A stretch of DNA of 22,659 nucleotides from Hyphomonadaceae bacterium (GCA_030696545.1 JAUYSA010000029.1:1-22659), one strand, 5' to 3'. Counted from the first letter of the stretch, positions 6,961 to 15,965 are shown. Program-made: numbers and translations. Notes: generated from the letters alone by a model not told the origin.

Positions 6961-9819
6961 CTACTGCGTCCCGGCCTTTGCGGCAGGCACAACCCGCGCC
7001 TCCTGCTGCGCCTCCACGGTCAGCCAGCGATTTGCCGCCGCCACCACATCCGCCTTCGTCACCGCCCGAAGGCTCGCCTCCACGGCGGGTATCGTGTTGC
7101 GCGCAAGAATATCCGGCCGACCCTGAGCCTGCGAGATCAGGTTGAGCCAGTAGCCGTTCGATGTCGCATTCTGGGGCAGCGCTTCCAGCGATGGCGTGAT
7201 CGCGCGGCTGAACTCGTCATCGCTGATCTCGCCCGCGCGCATCTGCGCCGCGATCTTCTCCAGCGCCCCGATCACCCGATCCACATCCTCCGGCTTCACC
7301 TCGGCTCCGGCGTTCACATACCCGAACCCCGGATTGACCGAGGACAGCGACGCGCCCGCCGTCGGCGAGTACGTCGCCCCTAATGTCTCACGCACCTCTT
7401 CCACCACTTTCAGCCGCATGATCGCCGCCGCCACGCCGAGCACACGCGACATCTGCGGGTCGGCGTCCGGGTCAACGTCAGTCACAGGCCAGTAAACCTG
7501 CGCCAGCGCCTGGCTGGCCTCCCCGCCATGTGTGAACACCAGCGGCGTCTTGTCCTGCCGGAACACAACAGGCTTGTCCGACCTGAACTTGCTCTGCGCC
7601 TCCGCCCGCATAGGCAACGCCCCGAACGTCTTCGCCACCAACGCGATCACTGCCGCTTCGTCGATATCGCCCACGACAGCAATCTCAATCGCGCCCGTCT
7701 GGAGCACTGGCGTCAGATAGTGACGCAACTCTACGAACGACCGCCAGGCATCGCCATCGTCCGGATCAAGGCCATAGCGCCTGTCGCCAGAGGCCAGCGC
7801 CCGCATGCCCTTCACCGACCAAACCGTCTGCGCGTTCTGATCAAGCCGTGGCCAGCTCAGCACCTGCGTTTCGCGCCACCGCCGCTCGGCTTCGGATCGA
7901 TAGCCGGGATGCATCACATACGCCGCCACTAGCTGAAGCTGAAGTTCAAGGTCCTTCGGCGTTGTCGCATAGGTTCCGCCAAACGACGTGCTTGTCGCAT
8001 TGAACCGCGTTCCCACCTGACGCCCCTGCAGGAGTGCACGCAAATCGTCGATCGAATGCTTCTCCAGCCCGCCATTGCTGAACGCGCTCATCAGGGCGTT
8101 CAGCCCGAACGGCGTCTCCGGGAAATCCAGATTCCCGTGCCCCACCCGCACAGACACCTGCACCGTATTCTTCGCAAACGTGGTTTTCTTGATGTTGAGC
8201 CGCACATTATTGGCGAAGGCGATCAGCCGCGTGTCGATATCAGCAAGCCGCGTATCCTTGACGACTTTCCCAGCCCGTCCGAAATTTGTGTAGGCAAAAG
8301 CGCCTCGTGCCTTCACTTCCGGGGGCGACACCTCGATCAGGCCGCTCTCTTCCCACGCCGCGAGGATATCGGCTGGCTTTCGCTCGAGCGTGGCGGCCGC
8401 GAAGAACAGCGGGTCCTTCATCGGCATACGCGCCTGGAAAGCTTCGTTGACCATCTCGGGCGTGACCTTGTCCGCCCACGTCTCTAGCCGCGCCAGCCCG
8501 GATGAAGGCGTCGCAAACACCGTCTTGTTCTGTACCGACGACAGAAGCGATCCGATCAGCGCGCCAGTCGTGCGCGTATTCTGGCGCTCCACCTGGTTCT
8601 TCTGGCTGGTGCGCATCGCGTCGATCTGCCTTGCGATCTCGTCCTTTGTGAAGCCGAACAGCAGCGCCCGCCGCCATTCCTGCTCAAGCCGCTGCAACCC
8701 CGCCCGCCAGTTCTCTGGCGTCACCACCACGGACGCGCCACCCACATCCACCGCCTTCAGAATATCTCCGGTCGTCAGTCCCGCGCTGCGGAACGGGCGA
8801 TCGTCTTCGTTGGCCATCGGAGCCAGCCGCCGCCCGATAGCGCTGATGCCAAACATCAGGAGATTATCCTCCCTCCTGTTCGCAGCCGTATCGGGCAGAT
8901 CCGTGTACGGCATCAGCGAATAGACGCTGATTGAATCCCCGCCATCCTTGTGAATGAAGACAGAGGCCTCCGAAGGCCGCGTCTTCGGCATATAGGCAAG
9001 GTCCGGCCTCTGCCCCGCTTCGCCCTTGCCCACCCAACCGGAAAACGTCTCGGTGATTTTCCTTTCGACTGCATCGACATCAAAATCACCGACGAGGATC
9101 AGCACCGTCCGCTCTGGCCGGTAGTAACGCTCATAAAGACTGATCATCGTCTCGCGCGTCGCCGTTTCCAGCACCGCAGGATCGCCGATCGGCATGCGCG
9201 TCGCGGCATAGGCGCCGGGTATCAGGAAATCCAGCTCCTGATCGCTGCGCCGCCTCTGGAAATTGTCACCCCGCCGCCATTCCGACAGCACGACGCCGCG
9301 CTCACGATCGATCGCCCCCGCATTGAATGTCAGCTCACTCGCCAGCTCCCGCAGCAGGAACAGGCTCTCATCCAACAGCGCATCAGAAGCGTTCGGCAGC
9401 TCCAGCTGGTAGGTCGTGAACTCCTGCCCCGTCGAGGCGTTGGTATCGGCGCCAAACGCCAGCCCCAGCCGTTCCAGAATCCGGACCATCTCGCCTTCGA
9501 CAACGTTCTTCGAGCCGTTGAACGCCATATGCTCGATGAAGTGCGCGAGGCCTTTCTCGTTTTCCGCTTCGTCCAGCGATCCGAACTCCACCGACATGCG
9601 GATCGAGACAGCACCTGGCGGCAGCTGGTTCTTCAGCAGCGCATAGCGCATCCCGTTTGGCAGCGCGCCAAAACGCACCGCTGGGTCCGGCGCGATGTCA
9701 CTCGTCTCATGCGCCCATGGCGCCGTTTGCGGCTCCGCTTGCGCCCATGCCGGGACAGCCAGCACAAGCAGCGCGACCAGCGCCGCCAATCCGTTCAGAA
9801 GGCCCCGCATAGTTCGCAT
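6961..9819 (-). CDS. Secreted M16 family zinc metallopeptidase (pitrilysin-like)
   Basis: The 952-residue product has a Sec signal peptide (cleavage likely after AWA, residue 26) and two M16 halves. The first half carries the inverted zinc motif HFIEH (residues 93-97, His93, Glu96, His97) and the third ligand Glu173 in DRERGVVLSEW. The second half (from about residue 530) lacks the zinc motif and is the usual inactive structural half. Such proteins degrade peptides in the periplasm. The length fits full-length pitrilysin-type enzymes. No clear ribosome binding site precedes either ATG (9819 or 9810), and an inverted repeat (9806-9833) overlaps both start codons. The gene lies 76 bases downstream of folC on the same strand, so readthrough from folC is possible. 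Confidence 0.9.
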   Translation of the reverse strand: MRTMRGLLNGLAALVALLVLAVPAWAQAEPQTAPWAHETSDIAPDPAVRFGALPNGMRYALLKNQLPPGAVSIRMSVEFGSLDEAENEKGLAHFIEHMAFNGSKNVVEGEMVRILERLGLAFGADTNASTGQEFTTYQLELPNASDALLDESLFLLRELASELTFNAGAIDRERGVVLSEWRRGDNFQRRRSDQELDFLIPGAYAATRMPIGDPAVLETATRETMISLYERYYRPERTVLILVGDFDVDAVERKITETFSGWVGKGEAGQRPDLAYMPKTRPSEASVFIHKDGGDSISVYSLMPYTDLPDTAANRREDNLLMFGISAIGRRLAPMANEDDRPFRSAGLTTGDILKAVDVGGASVVVTPENWRAGLQRLEQEWRRALLFGFTKDEIARQIDAMRTSQKNQVERQNTRTTGALIGSLLSSVQNKTVFATPSSGLARLETWADKVTPEMVNEAFQARMPMKDPLFFAAATLERKPADILAAWEESGLIEVSPPEVKARGAFAYTNFGRAGKVVKDTRLADIDTRLIAFANNVRLNIKKTTFAKNTVQVSVRVGHGNLDFPETPFGLNALMSAFSNGGLEKHSIDDLRALLQGRQVGTRFNATSTSFGGTYATTPKDLELQLQLVAAYVMHPGYRSEAERRWRETQVLSWPRLDQNAQTVWSVKGMRALASGDRRYGLDPDDGDAWRSFVELRHYLTPVLQTGAIEIAVVGDIDEAAVIALVAKTFGALPMRAEAQSKFRSDKPVVFRQDKTPLVFTHGGEASQALAQVYWPVTDVDPDADPQMSRVLGVAAAIMRLKVVEEVRETLGATYSPTAGASLSSVNPGFGYVNAGAEVKPEDVDRVIGALEKIAAQMRAGEISDDEFSRAITPSLEALPQNATSNGYWLNLISQAQGRPDILARNTIPAVEASLRAVTKADVVAAANRWLTVEAQQEARVVPAAKAGTQ

Positions 9820-9833
9820 GTCGCGACTATGCG
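9806..9833 (-). promoter_or_regulatory. Inverted repeat over the peptidase start codons
   Basis: CGCATAGT (9806-9813) and ACTATGCG (9826-9833) are perfect 8-base inverted repeats with a 12-base gap. In the mRNA this would fold both candidate start codons of the M16 gene into or beside a hairpin, in a leader without an obvious ribosome binding site. Translational control is an inference. Confidence 0.35.
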
Positions 9834-9895
9834 ATGCGCGTCCCTCAGTGTCGATTGAGCTGCATCAGAGCCACGCGTTCGTGAGCAGGCAGCGC

Positions 9896-11206
9896 CTAAG
9901 CCACGCTTTCGCCATTCGCGGCCAAAGCCGCCCCGCACAGATAGACGGAGCCGCAGATATAGATGCGTTCCACGCCACTGGCCCGCGCGATCTGAACAGC
10001 GTTCTCAAGGTTGTCGGCAACGTGCGCCGTGCCGCCCAGCGTCGCGGCGATCCCCGCAACATGCCTGGGCTCGGCCCCCGGCCCGCCCTCCTGCCCACCA
10101 CTGTCGGGTAGCGGACAGATCACCAGCTCGTCCGCCACGGGCAGCAATTCGCCGAGCACGCCCTCGACGTCCTTCACAGCCTGACACGCAAACACCAGCG
10201 CGGCCCGCTCGCCAGGCTCACGCGAAGCGCGGATGGCGGCGGCTAGCGTCGCCGCCCCGCCCGGATTATGGGCGGCATCGATCCACACCGCCGCGTCGCC
10301 CGCCAGCGGTCCCGGCTGCAGCCGCTGCAGCCGCGCCGGCCACGTCGCTTCACGCAGGCCCGCCGCCATCGCCGCCGGGGTTATCCTTCTATCGCCAATC
10401 GCCTCCAGAGTCGCGCATGCGGCACCTGCATTCTGCGCCTGATGCTTGCCTCGCAGCCCCAGCCAGGGCGTGCGCACGGTCAAACCAAGGCTTTCATAGA
10501 CGAACGCCTCGCCCTCCCAGCGCGTCTTCCAGTCATCGCCAGCTTCCAGCACGACAGCCGCCGCCGCCCGCGCCTCTTCGCGCAGCACGCCCAGCGCAAT
10601 CGCGGGCTGCTGCGCGATGATCGCAGGCACGCCCTCGCGGAAAATTCCTGCCTTCAGCCGCGCAATCGCCGCGACACCCGAAACCCCGAACATGGTCTCA
10701 TGATCACGGCTGATCGGCGTAACCACAGACGCTTTCGGATGGCTCATCACATTCGTCGCGTCAGTCGCCCCGCCTGCGCCCACCTCGATAATTGAGATAT
10801 CTGCGGGCGTATGTGCGAACAGGCAGAACGCCGCCGCCGTCAGCGCCTCGAAATAGGTGAGCCCCTCGGTTCGCCGCCAGATGTCGGCCAACACATCCGC
10901 CAGCGCCTCATCCTCGACCAGCTTGCCCGCCACGCGGATGCGCTCATTCACGCGGATCAGATGGGGCGAGGTAAACACATGCACGGACAGCCCGGCCGAC
11001 TCGGCCATCGCGCGAATGAACGCCCCGGTCGAACCCTTGCCGTTCGTCCCTGTGATATGGATGGCATTGGCGATCCGGTCCTGCGGATCGCCCAGCTCAA
11101 CCAGCGCCTTGCGGATATGCGCCGTCCCGAACGCAGGCGACACCCGCCCGCTCGACGCCTCGCGAAAGCGATCGAGTTCAGCTTCTACAATAGCGGCGCC
11201 AGGCAC
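9896..11206 (-). CDS. folC: Bifunctional folylpolyglutamate synthase/dihydrofolate synthase
   Basis: FolC adds glutamate to dihydropteroate and then further glutamates to reduced folates, using ATP, in the cytoplasm. The 436-residue product has the Mur-ligase-type P-loop HITGTNGKGST (residues 50-60), FTSPHLIRVNERI (near residue 78, the folate-loop region), and a variant of the conserved EVGLGG motif, EVGAGGATDATN (near residue 131). The C-terminal glutamate-ligase domain contains WIDAAHNPGG. The gene starts with GTG (11204-11206) with GGAGA about 10 bases before. Position after accD is typical for alphaproteobacteria, where accD and folC are neighbours. A 112-base gap with a hairpin separates it from accD. 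Confidence 0.93.
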   Translation of the reverse strand: MPGAAIVEAELDRFREASSGRVSPAFGTAHIRKALVELGDPQDRIANAIHITGTNGKGSTGAFIRAMAESAGLSVHVFTSPHLIRVNERIRVAGKLVEDEALADVLADIWRRTEGLTYFEALTAAAFCLFAHTPADISIIEVGAGGATDATNVMSHPKASVVTPISRDHETMFGVSGVAAIARLKAGIFREGVPAIIAQQPAIALGVLREEARAAAAVVLEAGDDWKTRWEGEAFVYESLGLTVRTPWLGLRGKHQAQNAGAACATLEAIGDRRITPAAMAAGLREATWPARLQRLQPGPLAGDAAVWIDAAHNPGGAATLAAAIRASREPGERAALVFACQAVKDVEGVLGELLPVADELVICPLPDSGGQEGGPGAEPRHVAGIAATLGGTAHVADNLENAVQIARASGVERIYICGSVYLCGAALAANGESVA

Positions 11207-11264
11207 GGTGAATCAGTCTCCAGCCACTCCCCATCTCGTCTTCTAGGGGCAAGGCACGCATAGA

Positions 11265-11292
11265 CAAACCACGTTCCCGGCAAAGGGGAACG
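11265..11292 (-). terminator. Possible weak terminator after accD
   Basis: CGTTCCC (11272-11278) pairs with GGGAACG (11286-11292) over a 7-base loop. On the minus strand it is followed by TGGTTTGTC, a poor T-run. It sits between accD and folC and could partly uncouple them. Confidence 0.35.
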
Positions 11293-11318
11293 CTTTGGCT
11301 TGTGACAGGCTGAAGGAT

Positions 11319-12221
11319 CTACTTCGCCGCGCTCATATCTTCCGCAGCAACGGCCTTGGAACGGCGGCCGCGCGAGGCTGGCATCAGCATTCCGAGAACC
11401 GCGCCGACGGTCGCCGTCAGTTCCTTGCGGGAGCAGACGATGTCGACCATCCCGCGCTCGCGCAGGAATTCCGAACGCTGGAAGCCTTCGGGAAGTTTCT
11501 CGCGGATCGTCGCCTCAATGACGCGCGGGCCTGTGAAGGCCAGTTGCGCGCCCGGCTCCGCGATCTGCACGTCGCCCAGCATCGCGTAGGATGCCAGCAC
11601 GCCGCCCGAAGTCGGGTCGGACAGGATGACGATGTAGGGAAGTTTCGCGCGCTTCACGTCCTGGATCGCCAGAACCGTGCGCGGCATCTGCATCAGCGCG
11701 AACGACGATTCCTGCATCCGAGCGCCGCCTGAAGCGGTCACGACGATCAGCGCAGCCTTGCGCGCCACGGCCGTCTCGGCCGCCTTGATGAAGGCCTCGC
11801 CCGCCGCCATGCCCAGCGATCCGCCCATGAAGGCGAAGTCCTGAACCAGAATCACGGATTTGCGGCCGTTGATCTCGCCATGGGCCGCAACCATGCAGTC
11901 CTCACGGCCCGTCTTGGCCTTCGCCGCCTTCAGGCGATCGGTGTAGCGCTTGTCGTCCCTGAATTTGAGCGGGTCGCGCATGACCGACGGCATCGGGATC
12001 TCGGTCCACAGCCCGCCATCGAACATGTATTTGAAGCGCTGCTCGGGGCTGATGCGCATGTGTGCGCCCGACGGCGTGACCCAGTAGGAGCTCTCAAGTT
12101 CCTGCCGGTACACCAGCTCGCCCGTCTTGGGGCATTTGACCCAGAGGCTATCGCCTTCGGATTCGTCCTTCTTGGCGAAGATAGACTTCAGGCCAGGAGG
12201 AAGATTTGTAAGCCAGTTCAA
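11319..12221 (-). CDS. accD: Acetyl-CoA carboxylase carboxyltransferase subunit beta
   Basis: AccD with AccA transfers carboxyl groups from carboxybiotin to acetyl-CoA, the first step of fatty-acid synthesis. The 300-residue product shows the crotonase-type core: VQDFAFMGGSLGMAAGEAF, TASGGARMQES (oxyanion Gly pair), and ILSDPTSGGVLASYAMLGD. The N-terminal zinc ribbon is degenerate: only one Cys remains (KCPKTGEL...WVTPSGAHMRI), where E. coli has four. The start is TTG (12219-12221), supported by GGAG 6 bases upstream, and it overlaps the trpA stop as TTGA, so the genes are translationally coupled. This trpA-accD-folC order is an alphaproteobacterial signature. Confidence 0.95.
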   Translation of the reverse strand: MNWLTNLPPGLKSIFAKKDESEGDSLWVKCPKTGELVYRQELESSYWVTPSGAHMRISPEQRFKYMFDGGLWTEIPMPSVMRDPLKFRDDKRYTDRLKAAKAKTGREDCMVAAHGEINGRKSVILVQDFAFMGGSLGMAAGEAFIKAAETAVARKAALIVVTASGGARMQESSFALMQMPRTVLAIQDVKRAKLPYIVILSDPTSGGVLASYAMLGDVQIAEPGAQLAFTGPRVIEATIREKLPEGFQRSEFLRERGMVDIVCSRKELTATVGAVLGMLMPASRGRRSKAVAAEDMSAAK

Positions 12222-13057
12222 TTTACGCTCCGCTTTACTCGCGCCGAAGCTATGGCGTTTGACAGTGACTGTGCAACCACACTTATTCTCTTGACAGACG
12301 AGCCGGGATCACCCTGCTCCACCGCCGCGCGGATCTCCTCGACGAGGGCCGATCCAACGACAACTCCATCGGAAATACGTGCAAAAGCAGCAGCTTGATC
12401 CGGCGTACGGACACCAAATCCGACCGCTACGGGCAATTTAGAGATGCGCCGGGCGCGTTCCACTCCGGCGGAAATATCGGTTTCGGCGCCAATGCCCGCG
12501 CCAGTCACACCCGCAACCGAGACGTAATAAACGAAGCCTGACGAGCCATTTGCGACTGTTTCCATTCGCTTTTCGGTCGTCGTCGGGGTCGCCAGCCGGA
12601 TCACGGCGAGGCCAAGCGCCGCCAGCTCGGTACGCAGCGGGGCATCTTCTTCGGGGGGCAAATCAACGGTGATCACGCCATCCACTCCCGCTTCCGCAGC
12701 AGCCTTAGCAAAGGCGGCATAACCCATACGGTGGATCGGGTTCGCATAACCCATGACAATCAGAGGCGTTGTTTGGTTAACAGATCGGAAACGCCGGGCG
12801 ATTTGCAGCGTCACAGAGAGGCTTCCGCCCGCTGCGAGCGCACGCAGCGCGGCCTTCTGGATCGCGACGCCGTCCGCCATCGGATCAGTGAAGGGCGCGC
12901 CCAGTTCGATGATGTCAGCACCAGCTGCCTGTAAAGCCACGAGATTCTGGTACGACGTCTCGATGTCGGGGTCCGCGGCCATGAGATAGCCCACGAAGGC
13001 GGCGCGGCCTTGTTGAGCGCAGGCAGCGAAAGTCGCTGAGATCCGGTCGGCGGTCAT
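12218..13057 (-). CDS. trpA: Tryptophan synthase alpha chain
   Basis: TrpA cleaves indole-3-glycerol phosphate to indole and glyceraldehyde 3-phosphate, and passes indole to TrpB. The 279-residue TIM barrel contains AGADIIELGAPFTDPMADG with the catalytic Glu51 and Asp62, IVMGYANP, VDLPPEE, SVAGVTGAG and the phosphate-binding VGFGVRTPDQ. The ATG at 13057 lacks a strong ribosome binding site. trpB is not adjacent but lies more than 3 kb upstream, with other genes between. The upstream gap contains a small hairpin (13109-13123), and the gene is transcribed away from a divergent lipoprotein gene, so trpA-accD likely has its own promoter. Confidence 0.95.
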   Translation of the reverse strand: MTADRISATFAACAQQGRAAFVGYLMAADPDIETSYQNLVALQAAGADIIELGAPFTDPMADGVAIQKAALRALAAGGSLSVTLQIARRFRSVNQTTPLIVMGYANPIHRMGYAAFAKAAAEAGVDGVITVDLPPEEDAPLRTELAALGLAVIRLATPTTTEKRMETVANGSSGFVYYVSVAGVTGAGIGAETDISAGVERARRISKLPVAVGFGVRTPDQAAAFARISDGVVVGSALVEEIRAAVEQGDPGSSVKRISVVAQSLSNAIASARVKRSVN

Positions 13058-13108
13058 GTCTGGGAAACGGTGCTTGTATCTGGCCTGGCGGTTGTGCGCG
13101 GGTCTGGA

Positions 13109-13123
13109 GGTCCCGAGGGGACC
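13109..13123. promoter_or_regulatory. Small hairpin in the trpA leader
   Basis: GGTCCC and GGGACC pair over a 3-base loop about 50 bases before the trpA start. No leader peptide rich in Trp codons and no T-run was found, so classical attenuation is not supported. Confidence 0.25.
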
Positions 13124-13211
13124 GAAGCAGGGCGTTCTATTAGCCTAGATTGCCCCCCCGCCCTATCCCCTCGGACGCTTCCCGATGCCGCACCGCAACA
13201 AATAGGGAACA

Positions 13212-13224
13212 GGCCACCGTGGCC
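13212..13224. promoter_or_regulatory. Palindrome between trpA and the lipoprotein gene
   Basis: GGCCAC-C-GTGGCC is a perfect palindrome around one base, about 50 bases before the divergent lipoprotein gene. It may be a regulator site; GC-rich palindromes also arise by chance. Confidence 0.2.
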
Positions 13225-13274
13225 CGTTTTCAGGCTCGCCCACGCTTACAGGGTAAATGGATGGGGGACGGGCC

Positions 13275-13985
13275 GTGACGAAACATCTGCGATTGCTCGC
13301 CATCATCATATCCGCCGTGCTGGCCGGAACAGCCTGCCAGCCGCCGCCAGAGACCCGCGGCGAACGCTTCGCGCAATACCGTGAGCCGATCCGTGCGAAG
13401 TGGACCACGGTGCGCACGGTCGGCGAAGCCCTCATGACAGTCGAGCGCTTCACGCCGACGCAAAACCCCGAACGCCCGTTTCACCGCTCCATCGGCGACG
13501 GCAATGTCGCCTTCTTCCCGGCGGACCACTTCTTCGCCCACAAGGCTCCCGCTGTGAAGCTCGACATCTTCTCCCCGCTCAGCGAAGCGATCAAATGGAT
13601 CGGGGGCGATTATTATTGGGACGAGGACCCCGTCGATGATGATTTCGTCCAGCAACTCGATCGCGCTCTGGCCACGCCTTATGCCGGCTTCTACGGTCAG
13701 GCCGATTACCAGGAGGCTCGCATGATCAGCGAGAACACGTTCGAGGGCGGACACCTCACGTTGAACGCCGCTATCATCGAGATCGACCAGAAGTCCGTCG
13801 TGGCAACCTGCAGCGTTACCGCCACGCCCGAAGAGAACATCGAATTCGTGTCCGACGACGGCAAGGCATCCGAGGAGCTTCTCGAAATCCTCACGCGCGC
13901 CAGCATGGTGAAGCGCGCCGCAAGGCTTCTGGCGGAATGCCTGTCGGATCAGACCGGCGGCGATTTCTACTTCTCGAACACCTGA
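13275..13985 (+). CDS. Putative lipoprotein of unknown function
   Basis: From GTG 13275 the 236-residue product begins MTKHLRLLAIIISAVLAGTA and then CQPPPE, a clean lipoprotein-type signal with Cys near residue 21. GGGGGA lies 6 bases before this GTG. An ATG at 13257 would add six residues including an Asp and has a worse spaced AGGG, so GTG is preferred. The mature part is acidic with aromatic patches (GGDYYWDEDPVDDDF) and ends at FYFSNT. I recognise no domain. The gene is the only plus-strand gene between trpA and trpB; it diverges from trpA and its stop lies 6 bases from the stop of the converging ApbE-like gene. No homologue function can be offered. Confidence 0.7.
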   Translation: MTKHLRLLAIIISAVLAGTACQPPPETRGERFAQYREPIRAKWTTVRTVGEALMTVERFTPTQNPERPFHRSIGDGNVAFFPADHFFAHKAPAVKLDIFSPLSEAIKWIGGDYYWDEDPVDDDFVQQLDRALATPYAGFYGQADYQEARMISENTFEGGHLTLNAAIIEIDQKSVVATCSVTATPEENIEFVSDDGKASEELLEILTRASMVKRAARLLAECLSDQTGGDFYFSNT

Positions 13986-13991
13986 GCCATC

Positions 13992-15512
13992 TCAGAACTT
14001 TGTCATCGACACATGAAGCCCGCCTGCTTCCGCATCGACCGGCATCTCGGCGTCGAACACCCGCATCGTCGAGAAATCGACGTCAAGCGTACGGTGCGTA
14101 TGCTCGCCCCGTTCGCGGCTTGTCTCGACATGCAGGGTGTATTTTCCCGGCTTCACCGGACGACCCGCATCGTCAACCCCGTCCCAGAAAACCTTGTAAG
14201 TGCCTGACCCGCGCGTCGACATCGACCGGCCATTGAGCAGCTTCTCGGTGCTGCCGCGATTCAGTCGCCACCAGACATGGTTGTACTCCTGCCACTCCTT
14301 GATCGTCCCGATCAGCAGCAGCGTGCGAACAGTGCGGCGCTCGGCATCGCTCACCCAGATCGCCACATAGGGCGAGCGGAGCGCAATCGCGCGGCGCATG
14401 TCCTTCGGCGGCGCAGAAAAAGTCACGCTGGCAATCCAGCCATCCGGCCAGCCTGACTTGTAGTCATCAACCGCCGCGCCGGCGCCGGGCGTCTGCTCGA
14501 AATCGATCCACTGGAACGCCGTCTGCTCGTTGCCACGCAACCAGTCGACGCCCTCCGGCCGCGTCACGCGCGCCGCCATGCCTGGCACACGCCGGAGCAG
14601 GTCCCGTGCTTCCGCCTGTCTGCTCACCAGCGCAATTGTCGCCAGTGCATCCGCATCCATCGCAGTTGGCGCAATCGCAGTCGCCGAACATCTCTGCGCC
14701 ATCGGCCATCCTGTTCGCGGATCAATCGTGGAGCTGATCCACCCGCCGCCCGCTCGCGCATCGCGCGGTCCGCACCCCGACGTCGCAACCGCCCCCTCGC
14801 CCAGCGCAAACATCCCGCACGCCGGCGCATTTTCGAACGGCATCAGCGGCTGCGGCAAGCCCACCTGCCATTTGCCGTCGCAAGGCCCAGCCCCCGCGCA
14901 ACGAATATCACCGCCAATATCCACCATCGCCCCGCTTACGCCTGCCGTCGCCATGGCGGCCTCAAGCGCGCGGTCGACGATATGCCCCTTCGCCAGCCCA
15001 TCGAGATCGAACCGCACCACATCCGGCCGCGTAATCGTCAGCGTCTGCGGATCGAGCAACACCTCCGCATCCGTAATCTCCCGCGCCATTCGCGCCATCG
15101 CATCAGCGTCCGGTGCAACACCACCCGCCGCGCGCCAGACATCCAGCAGCCGCCCCAGCCGCCCGCTGTAGGCGCCGCCGCTGACCTCGCGCCAGCGCTC
15201 ACCCGCAGCCACGACCGCAAACATCTCGCCGGACACAACGCTTCGCTCTGACCGATTGAGCAGTGAAAGTTCGCTGTCGGCATCGCGCCAGTTGAACACG
15301 CGATCCAGCCTGTCGATCTCGCGCCGCGCGGCGCACGCGCCGGCATACGCCTCTGCCTGCCCCACAGCCCGCACCAACAGGTTCAGCCGTGTCCCCAGCA
15401 CGCAGGCGTCGTGAAACGCATAGAGGTCGGATACGCCGCGCACCGCCACGGCCTGCGCCATCGCGATCGCCTCGACGGCCGGAACCGCCGCAACTCCATC
15501 GCCGATAGCCAT
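13992..15512 (-). CDS. ApbE-like FAD:protein FMN transferase fused to DUF2271
   Basis: Residues 30 to about 340 match ApbE flavin transferases, which attach FMN to Thr/Ser of target proteins. Motifs are VLGTRLNLLVRA near residue 38, FDLDGLAKGHIVDRA (168-182), DIGGDIRC (198-205), STIDPRTGWP (261-270) and MDADALATI (285-293, metal-binding region). Residues about 350-500 form a DUF2271 domain (WIASVTFSAPPKDM, YVAIWVSDAERRTVRTLLL, GKYTLHVETSRERG). These two domains are usually separate neighbouring genes in PepSY/flavin-transfer loci. No signal peptide is visible, although ApbE and DUF2271 proteins normally act in the periplasm. The alternative ATG at 15461 has GAGG 8 bases upstream, a better site than at 15512, but still gives no signal. 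It follows the GFA gene by 16 bases. Confidence 0.8.
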   Translation of the reverse strand: MAIGDGVAAVPAVEAIAMAQAVAVRGVSDLYAFHDACVLGTRLNLLVRAVGQAEAYAGACAARREIDRLDRVFNWRDADSELSLLNRSERSVVSGEMFAVVAAGERWREVSGGAYSGRLGRLLDVWRAAGGVAPDADAMARMAREITDAEVLLDPQTLTITRPDVVRFDLDGLAKGHIVDRALEAAMATAGVSGAMVDIGGDIRCAGAGPCDGKWQVGLPQPLMPFENAPACGMFALGEGAVATSGCGPRDARAGGGWISSTIDPRTGWPMAQRCSATAIAPTAMDADALATIALVSRQAEARDLLRRVPGMAARVTRPEGVDWLRGNEQTAFQWIDFEQTPGAGAAVDDYKSGWPDGWIASVTFSAPPKDMRRAIALRSPYVAIWVSDAERRTVRTLLLIGTIKEWQEYNHVWWRLNRGSTEKLLNGRSMSTRGSGTYKVFWDGVDDAGRPVKPGKYTLHVETSRERGEHTHRTLDVDFSTMRVFDAEMPVDAEAGGLHVSMTKF

Positions 15513-15528
15513 TCTCCGCCCGCCGAAC

Positions 15529-15879
15529 CTAGAACTTCGCCCCGTCGACCTTGTCGATCTTCAGCGCGTCGAGATCAATGTCCGGCACGCAGCGCAGGTT
15601 CACCGCAACCATCTGCTTCCCATCCGGCGCCACACCGCCGCCATGGGTCGCGATCCCGCAATTGGCGCAGAAATAGTGGTTGATCGCCTGCTTGTTGAAC
15701 AGATAGGTCGACACATCCTTCTGCGGCGTCTTCATGCGAAACCTGTCTGGCGTCGTGAACGCCAGCATATGCCCCGCCCGTCGGCAGTACGAACAATTGC
15801 ATACCATCGCGGACGAGAACTCGCCCTCCACGTCAAACGCGACCTTCCCGCAATGACAGCTTCCGGCGTGTGTGGTCAT
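15529..15879 (-). CDS. GFA family (glutathione-dependent formaldehyde-activating-like) protein
   Basis: The 116-residue protein has the GFA/Mss4-like zinc fold: Cys8-x-Cys10 (SCHCG), Cys27-x-Cys29-x2-Cys32 (CNCSYCRR) and Cys71-x2-Cys74 (CANCG). It also has the typical FTTPDRF and NHYFCANCGI segments. The family is named for formaldehyde-glutathione adduct formation, but most members have no proven activity. AGGA lies 7 bases before the ATG. The gene lies between a small lipoprotein and the ApbE-like gene on the same strand, with gaps of 86 and 16 bases, so it may be co-transcribed with the ApbE-like gene at least. Confidence 0.88.
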   Translation of the reverse strand: MTTHAGSCHCGKVAFDVEGEFSSAMVCNCSYCRRAGHMLAFTTPDRFRMKTPQKDVSTYLFNKQAINHYFCANCGIATHGGGVAPDGKQMVAVNLRCVPDIDLDALKIDKVDGAKF

Positions 15880-15965
15880 GGCGTTTCCTCGGGGACAGTC
15901 AGTGGAGCAAGCTTATCTGACCGAAGTCCCTAGTGCAAAGACACCGGCTTGGCCCCGGCAGCGCC

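Noticed and set aside
8950..9858. 302-residue plus-strand frame over the M16 peptidase
   Set aside because: Arg/His-rich shadow of the zinc-peptidase coding strand, which carries the HFIEH motif.
13058..13170. Trp attenuator before trpA
   Set aside because: No leader peptide with tandem Trp codons and no T-run after the small hairpin.
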